Source: CAZDQL01 sp964507325
GTDB lineage: Bacteria; Planctomycetota; UBA1135; GCA-002686595
Length of the DNA stretch: 64,000 nucleotides
Direction of reading: 5' to 3'
Assembly: GCA_964507325.1 (NCBI GenBank)
Contig: CAZDQL010000015.1
Location: forward strand, 1-64,000
Under the pieces are notes generated by a model, which made no database searches, was not told where the DNA came from, and worked only from the letters and a program-made list of their open reading frames with translations. The translations under genes and the position numbers were made by a program. The stretch's first letter is position 1. Each line of letters starts with the position of its first letter. Of this stretch, positions 1-7,911 are shown one piece after another.

Positions 1-47
1 TCGCTCGCTCTTGGGGTCCGAGGCTCGAACCTCATGAATAGGCCGGG

Positions 48-290
48 CTAGCCCTCGAAGAAGCGGACAAGATGATCTTCGGCCGTGCTCGGGGAATAGG
101 CGCCCTGTTCCTGGAAAGCCTGCGAGGCCTGATCCAGCAATTGTCCTTCGAGAGCAGCGAGATAGTCTTCGAGCGCGGAGATCAGTACTTGCTGTATCGG
201 TGGGATCTGCTGTGGGGACAGCCTCTGAATCCTCTGATGCTGCGAGACAATGCGAGAGGGCACGGTCAGATCGAAATGCAGATCGGGCAT
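48..290 (-). CDS. small hypothetical protein (80 aa)
   Basis: I do not recognise a family. The protein is hydrophilic and Gln-rich, probably mostly helical in its C-terminal two thirds, and ends in HLVRFFEG. I chose the ATG at 290, giving MPDLHFDLTVPSR, because the open frame further upstream reads as low-complexity Arg/Pro sequence typical of non-coding GC-rich DNA. No convincing Shine-Dalgarno sequence precedes the ATG. There is no signal peptide or membrane segment. It stands alone at the window edge, so operon context is unknown. It could be a small regulatory protein, but nothing in the sequence proves this, and it may be a chance frame. Confidence 0.4.
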   Translation of the reverse strand: MPDLHFDLTVPSRIVSQHQRIQRLSPQQIPPIQQVLISALEDYLAALEGQLLDQASQAFQEQGAYSPSTAEDHLVRFFEG

Positions 291-613
291 GGTAGGCGGA
301 ATCGTTGGGCCGGCCCGGCTCCTCTCTACGGTGGACAAGAGGCTCCCCATTCCTGGGCCTCCCACGCTACACACTCCAAGGAGTGCGCATTCCGCGGCCG
401 GCCGTCGTGGGCCCGTTGGATGATAGAGAGCTCTTGGAGGGTACGCTGAACGGCCTCGCGGGTGCTTCGGCGTCAGGCGCGGCTGATCCTGTAGTGGATC
501 ACCAAGTCCGCGTGGGCGCAAGCGATGGCCGTTGGTGTCCCTCCGGCAAGCGCGCCTGACCGCCGTGGCCGGTTTGCCCACGGTGGGCGAGGTGGAGTTC
601 AGTCCAGGGGCGC
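291..613. other. intergenic stretch without recognisable gene
   Basis: About 320 bp between the small protein and the hydrolase remnant. Open frames here are short and have Arg/Pro-rich compositions expected from GC-rich non-coding DNA. I see no RNA gene, repeat or insertion-sequence end. Because the neighbour at 614-885 is broken, this may be decayed coding sequence, but no recognisable protein fragment could be read in any frame. Confidence 0.4.
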
Positions 614-885
614 TCAGCGATGGAGAGGCAGGTAGGACATCTCCAGCTCCTCTCCGATCCCCGAGCCGCTGGCGGTCAGACTGACGCCATCATCCCCGCC
701 GCGATGCGCCGCGAGAGCTCGGGGAAGAACCCCCAGTGCATGGAGCTCTTGAAGCCGTGCATGACGAAGACGACGGGGAGAATGGCGTCTCCGCTGTCGG
801 AGGGGCGTTCGATACGCACCAGGACGGTGCAGTCGGGGTCGTTGGCGTGAGCCTGTCGGGTCAGTCGCAAGTCCGTGTCGGCCAT
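614..885 (-). pseudogene. remnant of an alpha/beta hydrolase, frameshifted and truncated
   Basis: The first frame (from ATG at 885) reads as the start of a serine hydrolase: beta strands, then LPVVFVMHGFKSSMHWGFFP, where HGF is the oxyanion-hole region, then a helix ending RRIAAGMMASV and a stop at about 676. The next frame continues the fold with VSLTASGSGIGEELEM up to a stop at 614. Joining the two frames gives the N-terminal ~90 residues of a ~270-residue hydrolase. The nucleophile elbow and the rest of the domain are missing. At least one frameshift and a 3' truncation are therefore needed. The family is inferred from the HGFK-type motif only. Confidence 0.6.
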
Positions 886-1082
886 GGGAGATAGGATAAT
901 CACTCCCTCGGCCCCCCATGCCTGCCCCCAGCGCGCACCACCGCAGCTCCTCCGCCCCCGACCCCCCGGAGACGTGCAACCAGACGTCGCGATCGGAGCG
1001 GTGATCGCGGGGGGTCGGGTGCCGGCACGGGGTAGATCCTACAGCGGTGGCGCGGGCCGGGGACCCGCTCGGGCGCTCGCCG

Positions 1083-2129
1083 CTACTGCGGTGACCCGTC
1101 GCGATCCACCCAGTCGTGGTGGAAGAAGGCCACCTCCAGTTCCGTCGCGTGCAGCGGGTAGCGCTCCGGCTCTTCCGCGTCGGACCCACCGAAGGGGATG
1201 CGCAGCGCGTCCCCCTTCTCGTGGATCTCGCCGAGGACCCGGAAGGGCTCGAGCTCGTGACGCCCCCCCTCGCCGGGAACGTAGATCCAGACCCAGGTCT
1301 GGAGCAGCGCCTCGGCCACCTCCGCCTTAGCGACGTGGAGGGTGCCCGCGGGCGAGCCGTCGACGAGGCTGGGCTCGCTCACATGCAGGTCGACCTTCCG
1401 GCGCGTCTTCCCCTTGGGTGTCCGCAGGCCTGCGGGCGGCTCCCCCGCCCAGTAGACCTTGGCCTCGACCGGATCGCCGGGGGCGTCGCCGGAGGACCAG
1501 CTCCCCAGACTCGCCTCCGCGGTCGTCCAGTAGCGCTCGGCGATCGCCTCGGCGGAGCGGCGGAAGGTGCGCAGCAGATCCTCGCCGCGATCGACCAGCG
1601 GGCGGAAGGTCCGGTCGCGGGCCCAGGGGAGCCAGCCGCCTTCAGCGCGAACTCGCTCGAGCAGACCCTCCGGCACGGGGGGAGGCTCGACCTCGTCTCC
1701 GACGATGGCGCGGGCTCGGGAGGCGACGGCGGGGTGGGCGTCGCGCAGAAGCTCGACGATCGCCTCGCGGGCGAGGGGCTCGGGACGGCCGGCCAGGACC
1801 TCAAGCGCGGAGGCGCGCAGCTCGGGCCGGGGACCGCGGGCGGCCATGAGCAAGGGGTCGAGGGGGAAGGCCGGATCGACCGCCGCGGAGGAGAGGCAGA
1901 GGGCGCGGACCTCCGGGTCCAGGTCGTAGACGAGGAGCTCGCCGAGGGCCGCCCGCGCGTCCGGGAGGTCGGTCCCGAGCAGGACGAGCACGAGGGAGCG
2001 GCGTTCAGCGGCTGGCGATCCTGGCAGGCACCGGAGCGCTTCACGGGCGACCTCGTCGCTCGGGGGATCCTCGCGGCCGTCGGCGGCGAGGGCGAGGTGC
2101 GTCAGGGTGCGGAGGGTGTCGGTGGACAT
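1083..2129 (-). CDS. HEAT-repeat-like hypothetical protein (348 aa)
   Basis: The N-terminal ~150 residues form alternating amphipathic Leu/Ala helices (for example ALGELLVYDLDPEVRALCL and ALEVLAGRPEPLAREAIVEL), the pattern of HEAT or PBS-lyase-like repeats, which mostly serve protein-protein binding. The C-terminal ~190 residues are a different region rich in Trp, Glu and Pro, with beta-like stretches (VDLHVSEPSL, TWVWIYVPGEGG), which I do not recognise. There is no signal peptide or membrane segment, so it is probably cytoplasmic. It is followed 30 bp upstream on the same strand by the gene at 2160-3539, so the two may be co-transcribed. Function unknown. Confidence 0.7.
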   Translation of the reverse strand: MSTDTLRTLTHLALAADGREDPPSDEVAREALRCLPGSPAAERRSLVLVLLGTDLPDARAALGELLVYDLDPEVRALCLSSAAVDPAFPLDPLLMAARGPRPELRASALEVLAGRPEPLAREAIVELLRDAHPAVASRARAIVGDEVEPPPVPEGLLERVRAEGGWLPWARDRTFRPLVDRGEDLLRTFRRSAEAIAERYWTTAEASLGSWSSGDAPGDPVEAKVYWAGEPPAGLRTPKGKTRRKVDLHVSEPSLVDGSPAGTLHVAKAEVAEALLQTWVWIYVPGEGGRHELEPFRVLGEIHEKGDALRIPFGGSDAEEPERYPLHATELEVAFFHHDWVDRDGSPQ

Positions 2130-2159
2130 GGTCGGTGTGCCGGGGGCCTGTGAGTGGAT

Positions 2160-3539
2160 CTAGGACTGGGAAGGAGAGAGTGGCCGCAGCGGCCGGAAGA
2201 GGAAGGGGAAGTCGTCGGGGTCGAGACGGCGCGCCTTGAGCTCCCGCTTCAGGCCGCGCCGCAGGAGGTGGTTCTTCAGGTTGCCGACCCTGGCTCGGAT
2301 TCCCTTGATCTCCTCCGCGGTCAAACCGTCGTACGGCGCCTCGCCCACAGCATCACCGTGCTCGCGCTCCACGAGGGCCACCGTCAGCCACGAGCCGAAG
2401 TCGCGGCGCAGGTACTCGGGGTGATGGATGGGCCGTCGGCCGAAGTCGCGCCGGAGGGCGAGGAGTCGGTCGAGGTGGCTTTGCTCGACGCCGTCGTGCT
2501 CGATTCCGGCGAGGAAGACTCCGCGTTCCCGGACGAACGCGCGCGCTTCCGCGACAGCGATGAGGTAGCCGTCCGGATCCTCCCGCTTCAACTTCGCGAG
2601 GGCCTTCGACCCGGCGAAGAGCCCGGTCGTGGGGCCTCCGAAGGAGAGGCGATCCACGTCTTCGTGAGCGTCGCGGACGAGCCCGTGAAGGAAGGAGCGC
2701 AGCTCTTGGAGGCCGAAGGCTCGCTCTTCCGCCGCCCCCGGCTGGCCCTGAAACTGCGGCTCGGCGATCACGTCGTCCAGGATTCTGAGACTCTCGCGCA
2801 ACCCGCTCTCGCTGACTTCGTGCGGGGAGAGCTCTCGTACTGCATCGGCCCAGGAGGACTCCACGATCTCGTCTCGGTGGTCATCCGCGATCTCGAGCGG
2901 GCGTGCCTGAGGCCCGCGGCGGATCGCGAGCCGCTCCCGGAGGACCTTCTCGTAGCCGCGCGCCTCGCCGAAGAGGTAGCCGTGCAGGAATCCCCGGGGG
3001 CAGGTGTCCCGCTCCAGGTCTCCGCGGAGAATGCGCTCCCGCAGCTCGAGCTCGAACCGCGCCAGAGCCTCGCGCCGCAACTCCGCCCGAAACAGACGGA
3101 AGGTGATCTCGGGCATGGCGTCCTCCTGCTTCCCGTCGATAAGGCGCGAGGATCGGCGCGCCGCGCGCTCGGCGTTCCAGAGCTGGGTCTCGAGCCGATG
3201 CGCGAGCGAGTCCTTTGGGGTCGGGAAGTCGACCACCGCGTCGACCTCCGAGGCGATGAGCATCCGCGCCTCGAATTCACACAGGGCTATTTCGTAGCGG
3301 AGCGCCTGCGGGGCATCCCACGGCACGGAGGGCGCTGCGCCGCCGAAGGCCTCGAGCTCGAGCTCCTGATCCACGAGAGCGAGTCGCGCCTCGAGGGTTG
3401 GGGGCCAGGGCGGGGGTGTGACCCCGCGGGCGTGGATGACTCGTTTGAAGAGATCGGAGTGAAGCGCCGGCAGGCTCATCAAGGCTTGCCGGAACACGGG
3501 CCTGCGCTTGGCGCGCTGGCTGACGCGGTGTTGGGGCAT
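2160..3539 (-). CDS. hypothetical protein (about 460 aa)
   Basis: A long, charged, Arg/Glu-rich, probably helical cytoplasmic protein with normal codon bias but no family I recognise. Conserved-looking blocks include ITFRLFRAELRREALARFEL, PRGFLHGYLFGEARGYEKVL and PIHHPEYLRRDFGSWLTVAL. The start is uncertain: ATG at 3539 (MPQHRVSQ) or ATG at 3479 (MSLPALHSDLFKRV) both look better than the farther 5' frame, which reads as low-complexity sequence. It lies head to head with the secreted repeat protein at 3720, so the ~180 bp between them should contain two divergent promoters. It is probably co-transcribed with the HEAT-like gene downstream. Confidence 0.7.
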   Translation of the reverse strand: MPQHRVSQRAKRRPVFRQALMSLPALHSDLFKRVIHARGVTPPPWPPTLEARLALVDQELELEAFGGAAPSVPWDAPQALRYEIALCEFEARMLIASEVDAVVDFPTPKDSLAHRLETQLWNAERAARRSSRLIDGKQEDAMPEITFRLFRAELRREALARFELELRERILRGDLERDTCPRGFLHGYLFGEARGYEKVLRERLAIRRGPQARPLEIADDHRDEIVESSWADAVRELSPHEVSESGLRESLRILDDVIAEPQFQGQPGAAEERAFGLQELRSFLHGLVRDAHEDVDRLSFGGPTTGLFAGSKALAKLKREDPDGYLIAVAEARAFVRERGVFLAGIEHDGVEQSHLDRLLALRRDFGRRPIHHPEYLRRDFGSWLTVALVEREHGDAVGEAPYDGLTAEEIKGIRARVGNLKNHLLRRGLKRELKARRLDPDDFPFLFRPLRPLSPSQS

Positions 3540-3719
3540 GGTCGGGTCGGGAGAGGGCCGGGCGGACCGAAATCCGGAAGCACAAGATCCGCTAGAAGGG
3601 AGACGCACCCCCCAGCCGTGATTGTCGCCAAGGGTACGAAAGCGCTCAAACCGTTTCGTCTCAAGGGGTTACGCCGCCCCGGACCGCTCAGAAGCCGGCG
3701 TCGATACGATGTCCCCACC

Positions 3720-5705
3720 ATGATCCCCGCCCACGCACGCCGTTCGGCGCTCTTCCTCTCGCTCCCCCTCTTCGTCGCCGGCGCTGCGCAAGAGGAACCC
3801 AAGCCCGACTTCTGGCGCATCGTCGAGCGCTCGATCGAGAAGCACGGGGTAGAGGAGCCCGCCACCCAGGTGCTCGACCACATGGCGGGCTTGCTGACTT
3901 CGCGCGGGCCGATCGCAGGGCGGCTGACGCGGGTCGAGCGGGCCCTGACGGAGCCGTGGACTCCCCCCGAGCTGGCGCGGGAGCTGCGCGACGTGTTGGC
4001 CGCGCCGGTGACGGAGCGGGAGGACGCGCGCTTCGCGGCGCTCTGGGGCTCCGCGGCGGAGCTGCTCGACCTCGAGCTCCCGGCGCCGGAGGAGGCCGAG
4101 GACCTGGCGGCTCTCGACGCCCAGCTCGAAGCGCTCTTCGACTCCGAGCTGACCGAGCTCGAGCTCCTGACCGCCCTCTCCGCCTTCGTCGGGGAGGCCC
4201 ACCGCATCCTGGAGGGAGCCCTCGAGGGGCTGGAGGACGACCACCTCCTGCAGCTCTTCGAGACCCCGGCCGCTTTCCGCGAGGCGTGGTACCGCGGGCA
4301 CTTCCCCGACCAGGGGGTCACCCAGGAGCAGACCCTGCTCCAGGGCCGGTGGATCCAGCTCCTGCAGCGCGGCGACCACGACCTCGCCCTGGCCCTGGCG
4401 GTGACGGCACGCCTGGCGCGGCTGGGGGACAAGGATTTCCGCGGGCTCTTCCTGCGCCGTCTGCGCAAGGTGAAGACGCGGGCCAAGGTCGACGGGCTGG
4501 AAGGGGACGTGCGGGCGGTGGTCGGCGAGGCCCCCTGCGAGCGGGTGGTGCTCGGCGGGACGCGCACGACGCGCTACGCGCTCCCCGCGGCCCTGATCAT
4601 CGACCTCGGCGGCGACGACCACTACCAGCGCGCGGCGGTGGTGGACGACCTGGGCGCGCTCGCCAGCGTGGTGGTCGACCTCAACGGGGACGACCACTAC
4701 GAGGGGGAGAGCGGCCCCGCCCTGGCGACCGGCGGGGTGGCGATCCTGGTCGACGCCAAGGGGGACGACGTCTACCGCAGCAAGCGTCTGGGTCAGGGCG
4801 CGGCGACCTTGGGGGTGGCCTTGCTCGTCGATCAGGAGGGGAACGACGAGTACGTCATGGAGGACTACGGCCAGGGGCACGCCCTGGGGGGCGCGGCCCT
4901 GGTCTACGACCTGGAGGGGGACGACCGCTACGAGGCGTGGGCCTACGCCCAGGGGGGCGGCCTGGCGGGAGGCCTCTCCGCCTTGGTGGACGGGGAGGGG
5001 GACGACAGCTACCTGGCCGATCTGCACTGGCCCGACGTCTACGGCAACTCGGGACCGGAGATCTACCACGGCGCGTCCCAGGGGTACTGCACCGGCATTC
5101 GTACGAATGGCGGGCTCGCCGGGGGAGTGGCCGCGCTGGTCGACCTCGGCGACGGGAAGGACCGCTACCAGTCAGGGAACTTCAGCCAGGGCGGCGCCTA
5201 CTACTTCTCCTTCGGCCTGATGTACGACGGCGGCGGCGACGACGAAAACTTCGGGACGCGCTACTCCCAGGGCTTCGGCGTGCACCAGGCCGCCGCGGTG
5301 CGCTGGGACGCCGGCGGGAACGACCAGTACACCTGTCGCTCGGTGGCCCACACCGGCATGGCGTGGGACGAGGGGGTGGGCTACCTGCTCGAGGACGGTG
5401 GCGACGACGTGTACAAGGTCGGCGCCCTGGCCCTCGGCGGCGCGGCCCAGACCGGCGTGGCGATCTGCATCGACCTGGACGGCAAGGACGACTACGGGAG
5501 CGGCGGTCAGGCCCAGGGCGGCACGGGCGGGTCGGACTACCACAACAAGCCCTCGCTCGGGGTCCTGATCGACCTCGGCGGGGATCGCGACCGGTACTCG
5601 GGCAAGGGCCGCGAGGACGGCGCCCACCTGGCGACCGAGGGGGTGGGGATCTTCCTCGACAGCAAGGCGGGGAGCATGGAGAAGGCGCTCAAGGCCCTGC
5701 GCTGA
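3720..5705 (+). CDS. secreted GDDxY-repeat solenoid protein (661 aa)
   Basis: Starts MIPAHARRSALFLSLPLFVA with a Sec signal peptide ending near GAAQ. Residues ~30-285 are a helical, acidic domain of unknown type. Residues ~290-660 hold about twelve tandem units of ~30 residues with the pattern D-x-x-G-(D/N/K)-D-x-Y followed by ~10 residues, QG, a Gly-rich strand and a hydrophobic LVD strand (for example DLEGDDRYEAWAYAQGGGLA). This periodicity suggests a beta-solenoid or beta-helix. The stacked Asp residues could bind calcium, but that is inference. The protein acts outside the cytoplasm. The ATG at 3720 is chosen because it directly precedes the signal peptide. Specific function unknown. Confidence 0.8.
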   Translation: MIPAHARRSALFLSLPLFVAGAAQEEPKPDFWRIVERSIEKHGVEEPATQVLDHMAGLLTSRGPIAGRLTRVERALTEPWTPPELARELRDVLAAPVTEREDARFAALWGSAAELLDLELPAPEEAEDLAALDAQLEALFDSELTELELLTALSAFVGEAHRILEGALEGLEDDHLLQLFETPAAFREAWYRGHFPDQGVTQEQTLLQGRWIQLLQRGDHDLALALAVTARLARLGDKDFRGLFLRRLRKVKTRAKVDGLEGDVRAVVGEAPCERVVLGGTRTTRYALPAALIIDLGGDDHYQRAAVVDDLGALASVVVDLNGDDHYEGESGPALATGGVAILVDAKGDDVYRSKRLGQGAATLGVALLVDQEGNDEYVMEDYGQGHALGGAALVYDLEGDDRYEAWAYAQGGGLAGGLSALVDGEGDDSYLADLHWPDVYGNSGPEIYHGASQGYCTGIRTNGGLAGGVAALVDLGDGKDRYQSGNFSQGGAYYFSFGLMYDGGGDDENFGTRYSQGFGVHQAAAVRWDAGGNDQYTCRSVAHTGMAWDEGVGYLLEDGGDDVYKVGALALGGAAQTGVAICIDLDGKDDYGSGGQAQGGTGGSDYHNKPSLGVLIDLGGDRDRYSGKGREDGAHLATEGVGIFLDSKAGSMEKALKALR

Positions 5706-5716
5706 GCCGGGGGGCA

Positions 5717-5731
5717 GCGGCGTAACGCCGC
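5717..5731 (+). terminator. GC hairpin after the repeat-protein gene
   Basis: Twelve bases after the stop codon, GCGGCG-TAA-CGCCGC forms a perfect 6-bp stem with a 3-nt loop. It is placed like an intrinsic terminator, but no T tract follows, so it could equally be an mRNA-stabilising hairpin or chance in GC-rich DNA. Confidence 0.3.
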
Positions 5732-5816
5732 GGGAACGCCGGGCGGGGCTCCGCCGCCGCCGCGTCCCCGCGACCCGGAGCGCAGCCTCGGCACGGACCT
5801 TGCTCGCGCGGCGGCC

Positions 5817-6812
5817 ATGACTGCGATCCGCCCCCCCTTCCTGCTCCTCGCCCTGGTGGTCGCCTGCGCCGTCGGGGACGCCCGTCGCCATCTGCCGGAG
5901 GTTGCGCCGCCCCTCGACGACGTCCCCAGCGCCTACGAGGCCGCGGCCCAGCCGCCCTTGCCCGAGGTCGCGCCGCAGGACCGGCCGGATCTGCACAACG
6001 TCTATCACCTCTCCGAGGGAATCCTCTCCGGCGGCGAGCCCCTCTCCGCCGAGGCTCTGGCCCGGCTCGCGGACTGGGGCGTGAAGACGATCCTCTCGGT
6101 CGATGGCAAGGTGCCGGACGCGCAGGAGGCGGCCCGTCTGGGGATGCGCTACGTGCACGTGCCGATCCGCTACAAGGGCTTGAGCGAGGGGGAGCTCCTG
6201 CGGATCGTCAAGACCTTCCGCGAGCTCCCGGCCCCCTTCTACGTGCACTGCTTCCACGGCCGCCACCGTGGCCCGGCCGCGGCGGCGATCGGGAGACTGG
6301 TGATCGACGGGGTGGACCGCTCCCAGGCGCTGGCGGAGATGCGCCAGTGGTGCGGGACCTCGCAGAAGTACGAGGGGCTCTACCAGACGATCGCCAGCGC
6401 CCAGATCCCCACCCTGGAGGCGACCGCCGCGCTGGACTGGGACTTCCCCGCCGCCCACCGCGCCAAGGGGATGCGCGGGGCGATGGTGGGGATCGCGCGG
6501 GCCTACGATCGCTTGGCGGCGTTGAAGGGGCGGGGTTGGCGGCCGGATCCCGATCACCCGGACGTGGACGCGCGCAACGAAGCGGCCAAGCTGCGGGATC
6601 TCTTCGAGACCTGCGTCGAGCTCTCCGGGGCTGCCGGGTCGCCGGAGGATTTCCGCGGGTGGATGGTGGACTCCCTGGAGGGGTCCGAGGCGCTCGAGGC
6701 GGCGCTGAAGGGGTTGGTGTGGGGGCAGGAGGGGGAGGGTGAGCGCGCGGTGGGGGCGTGGGAGCGGATCGGGGGGGCGTGCTCCGCCTGCCACCGATCG
6801 TATCGCGACTGA
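5817..6812 (+). CDS. lipoprotein with cysteine-phosphatase domain fused to cytochrome c'-like domain (331 aa)
   Basis: A hydrophobic N-terminus with VVAC (Cys17) suggests a lipoprotein exported across the inner membrane. Residues ~55-190 are a tyrosine/dual-specificity phosphatase-like domain: catalytic loop HCFHGRHR gives nucleophile Cys145 and Arg151 (C-x5-R), and Asp96 in LSVDGKVPD could be the general acid. Residues ~205-331 form a helical domain ending CSACHRSYRD, with haem-binding Cys322, Cys325, His326 and the basic residue after it that typify cytochrome c'. The protein may therefore act as a periplasmic phosphatase-like enzyme carrying a covalent haem. Substrate unknown. Its stop codon overlaps the terminal repeat of the element at 6809-7027. 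Confidence 0.8.
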   Translation: MTAIRPPFLLLALVVACAVGDARRHLPEVAPPLDDVPSAYEAAAQPPLPEVAPQDRPDLHNVYHLSEGILSGGEPLSAEALARLADWGVKTILSVDGKVPDAQEAARLGMRYVHVPIRYKGLSEGELLRIVKTFRELPAPFYVHCFHGRHRGPAAAAIGRLVIDGVDRSQALAEMRQWCGTSQKYEGLYQTIASAQIPTLEATAALDWDFPAAHRAKGMRGAMVGIARAYDRLAALKGRGWRPDPDHPDVDARNEAAKLRDLFETCVELSGAAGSPEDFRGWMVDSLEGSEALEAALKGLVWGQEGEGERAVGAWERIGGACSACHRSYRD

Positions 6813-7027
6813 ACTGCCCCCTTTCGATGTGCTTCTCGCCCGGAGCTCAACCCTAACCTGTTTGCTGACAAATAGTTAGCGCGCCCGCCCCTCGGAGCAG
6901 ACCCTCCGCAGGGGGGGGGCGTTTCGCTCCGGCGCGGACGCGTGGCTCAGAGCGGTCTGAGCGAGGGCTCGGACACGGGAGCCGGAGCTCCGAAATCCGG
7001 CGTGCCCACTGAAGGGAGGCAGTTCAG
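6809..7027. mobile_element. MITE-like element, copy 1 (219 bp)
   Basis: The ends are inverted repeats: left CTGAACTGCCCCCTTTCGAT, right (reverse complement) CTGAACTGCCTCCCTTCAGT, with the last 10 bases identical. The interior has no gene. The same termini, length and internal landmarks (CCTAAC near position 45; CGCTCCG and GCGGA near the middle; AAGGGAGGCAGTTC at the right end) recur at 36837-37052. It sits between two convergent genes, and its two termini supply the stop codons of both. Family membership and mobility are inferred from two copies only; a conserved bidirectional terminator or structured RNA is the alternative. Confidence 0.6.
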
Positions 7028-7911
7028 AAGAGCTCCTCTTGGCCCTCGACCCGCACCAGCGGCCGCAAGTGCGGAAACGCCGCCACCACCTCCGCCGGCG
7101 CCGGAACCGGCTGGCGGTCGTTCAGCATCCAGCGCAGCTCGAGCGCATTCGCCACCGCCTGCCCCTCGAAGTGGTTGTTGGTGACGACGTAGGTCTCCTC
7201 ATTCTCCGCCTCGATCGAGCGCGCGAGTCGCGCCAGGTGGCCCACCTCTGCCGGGGAGTAGAGGTAGTCGTAGCGTTCGTCCCGCCCCGCGTCGCGGGCG
7301 AACCAGGTGGCGGCGTTGCGGCCGTGCAGGCGCAGGTAGCCGATCGGGCCCGTCGGGGGGTGGCGCTCGGGTGGGTGGTCCCAGGCGGGGGGTAGGTCGA
7401 TGTGGGCCAGGGAGTAGCCGAGGCCGGTGATCTCCGACAGCGCCGGGGGTTCAAACCAGGAGTGGTGGCGCAGCTCCAGGACCAGGGGCAGGTCGTCGAA
7501 CAGGATGCGAATGCGGCCCAGGCGCTCCACCCCGCTGGGGCTCTCGCGGAAGCTGGCTGGGAACTGCACCAGCACCGCGCCCAGGAGGCCGCGGCGCCGC
7601 AGGGGTTGGATCCCCTCGCGCCAGAGGGCGGCCTTGCGCTCCCACTCCCCCTCGTCACTCGGCGGCGGCTGGTGGGTGAAGTCGCGCAGGAGCTTCAACG
7701 CGAAGGTGAAGTCGCTGCGCCCGGCGACCTGCTCCGCCCAGCGCACGGCGTGCTCGGCGCGGGGCGACGTGTAGAAGGAGCTGTTGATCTCGACGCAGTC
7801 GACGAACGGGGCGAGGAAGCGCAGGGGGTGGAAGCCGCTGGGTTTGCTCCGGGGGTAGACCCGACCTTCCCAGTCCGGGTAGGACCAGCCGGCGGGGCCG
7901 ACGCGGATCAT
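7024..7911 (-). CDS. DUF72 family protein (YecE-like, 295 aa)
   Basis: The start MIRVGPAGWSYPDWEGRVYP is the conserved DUF72 opening (G-x-x-G-W-x-Y), followed by the family blocks FVDCVEINSSFY, FTFALKL, VLVQFPASFR, VLELRHHSWF and YLRLHGRN, and a short tail ending in EELF. DUF72 proteins adopt a TIM-barrel fold; their biochemical role is not established. Full length for the family. The start at 7911 is favoured because its ATG overlaps the TGA of the upstream gene (ATGA, 4 nt), implying translational coupling with the DUF374 acyltransferase. The stop codon is formed by the right terminal repeat of the MITE-like element. Confidence 0.9.
   Translation of the reverse strand: MIRVGPAGWSYPDWEGRVYPRSKPSGFHPLRFLAPFVDCVEINSSFYTSPRAEHAVRWAEQVAGRSDFTFALKLLRDFTHQPPPSDEGEWERKAALWREGIQPLRRRGLLGAVLVQFPASFRESPSGVERLGRIRILFDDLPLVLELRHHSWFEPPALSEITGLGYSLAHIDLPPAWDHPPERHPPTGPIGYLRLHGRNAATWFARDAGRDERYDYLYSPAEVGHLARLARSIEAENEETYVVTNNHFEGQAVANALELRWMLNDRQPVPAPAEVVAAFPHLRPLVRVEGQEELF

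Noticed and set aside
1..40. T-arm-like GAGGTTCGAGCCTC on the minus strand at the window edge
   Set aside because: The stem cannot form with a 7-nt TTCGA loop, no acceptor stem or anticodon arm follows, so not a tRNA.
3570..3610. Possible third copy of the MITE-like element (shared CCGAAATCCGG and GAAGGGAG)
   Set aside because: Spacing differs, no inverted ends are seen, and the region lies at the start of a coding frame. Two short shared words are likely chance.
2154..3719. Open frame extending the repeat protein upstream to 2154
   Set aside because: It runs antisense across the gene at 2160-3539; the signal peptide at 3720 is the natural start.
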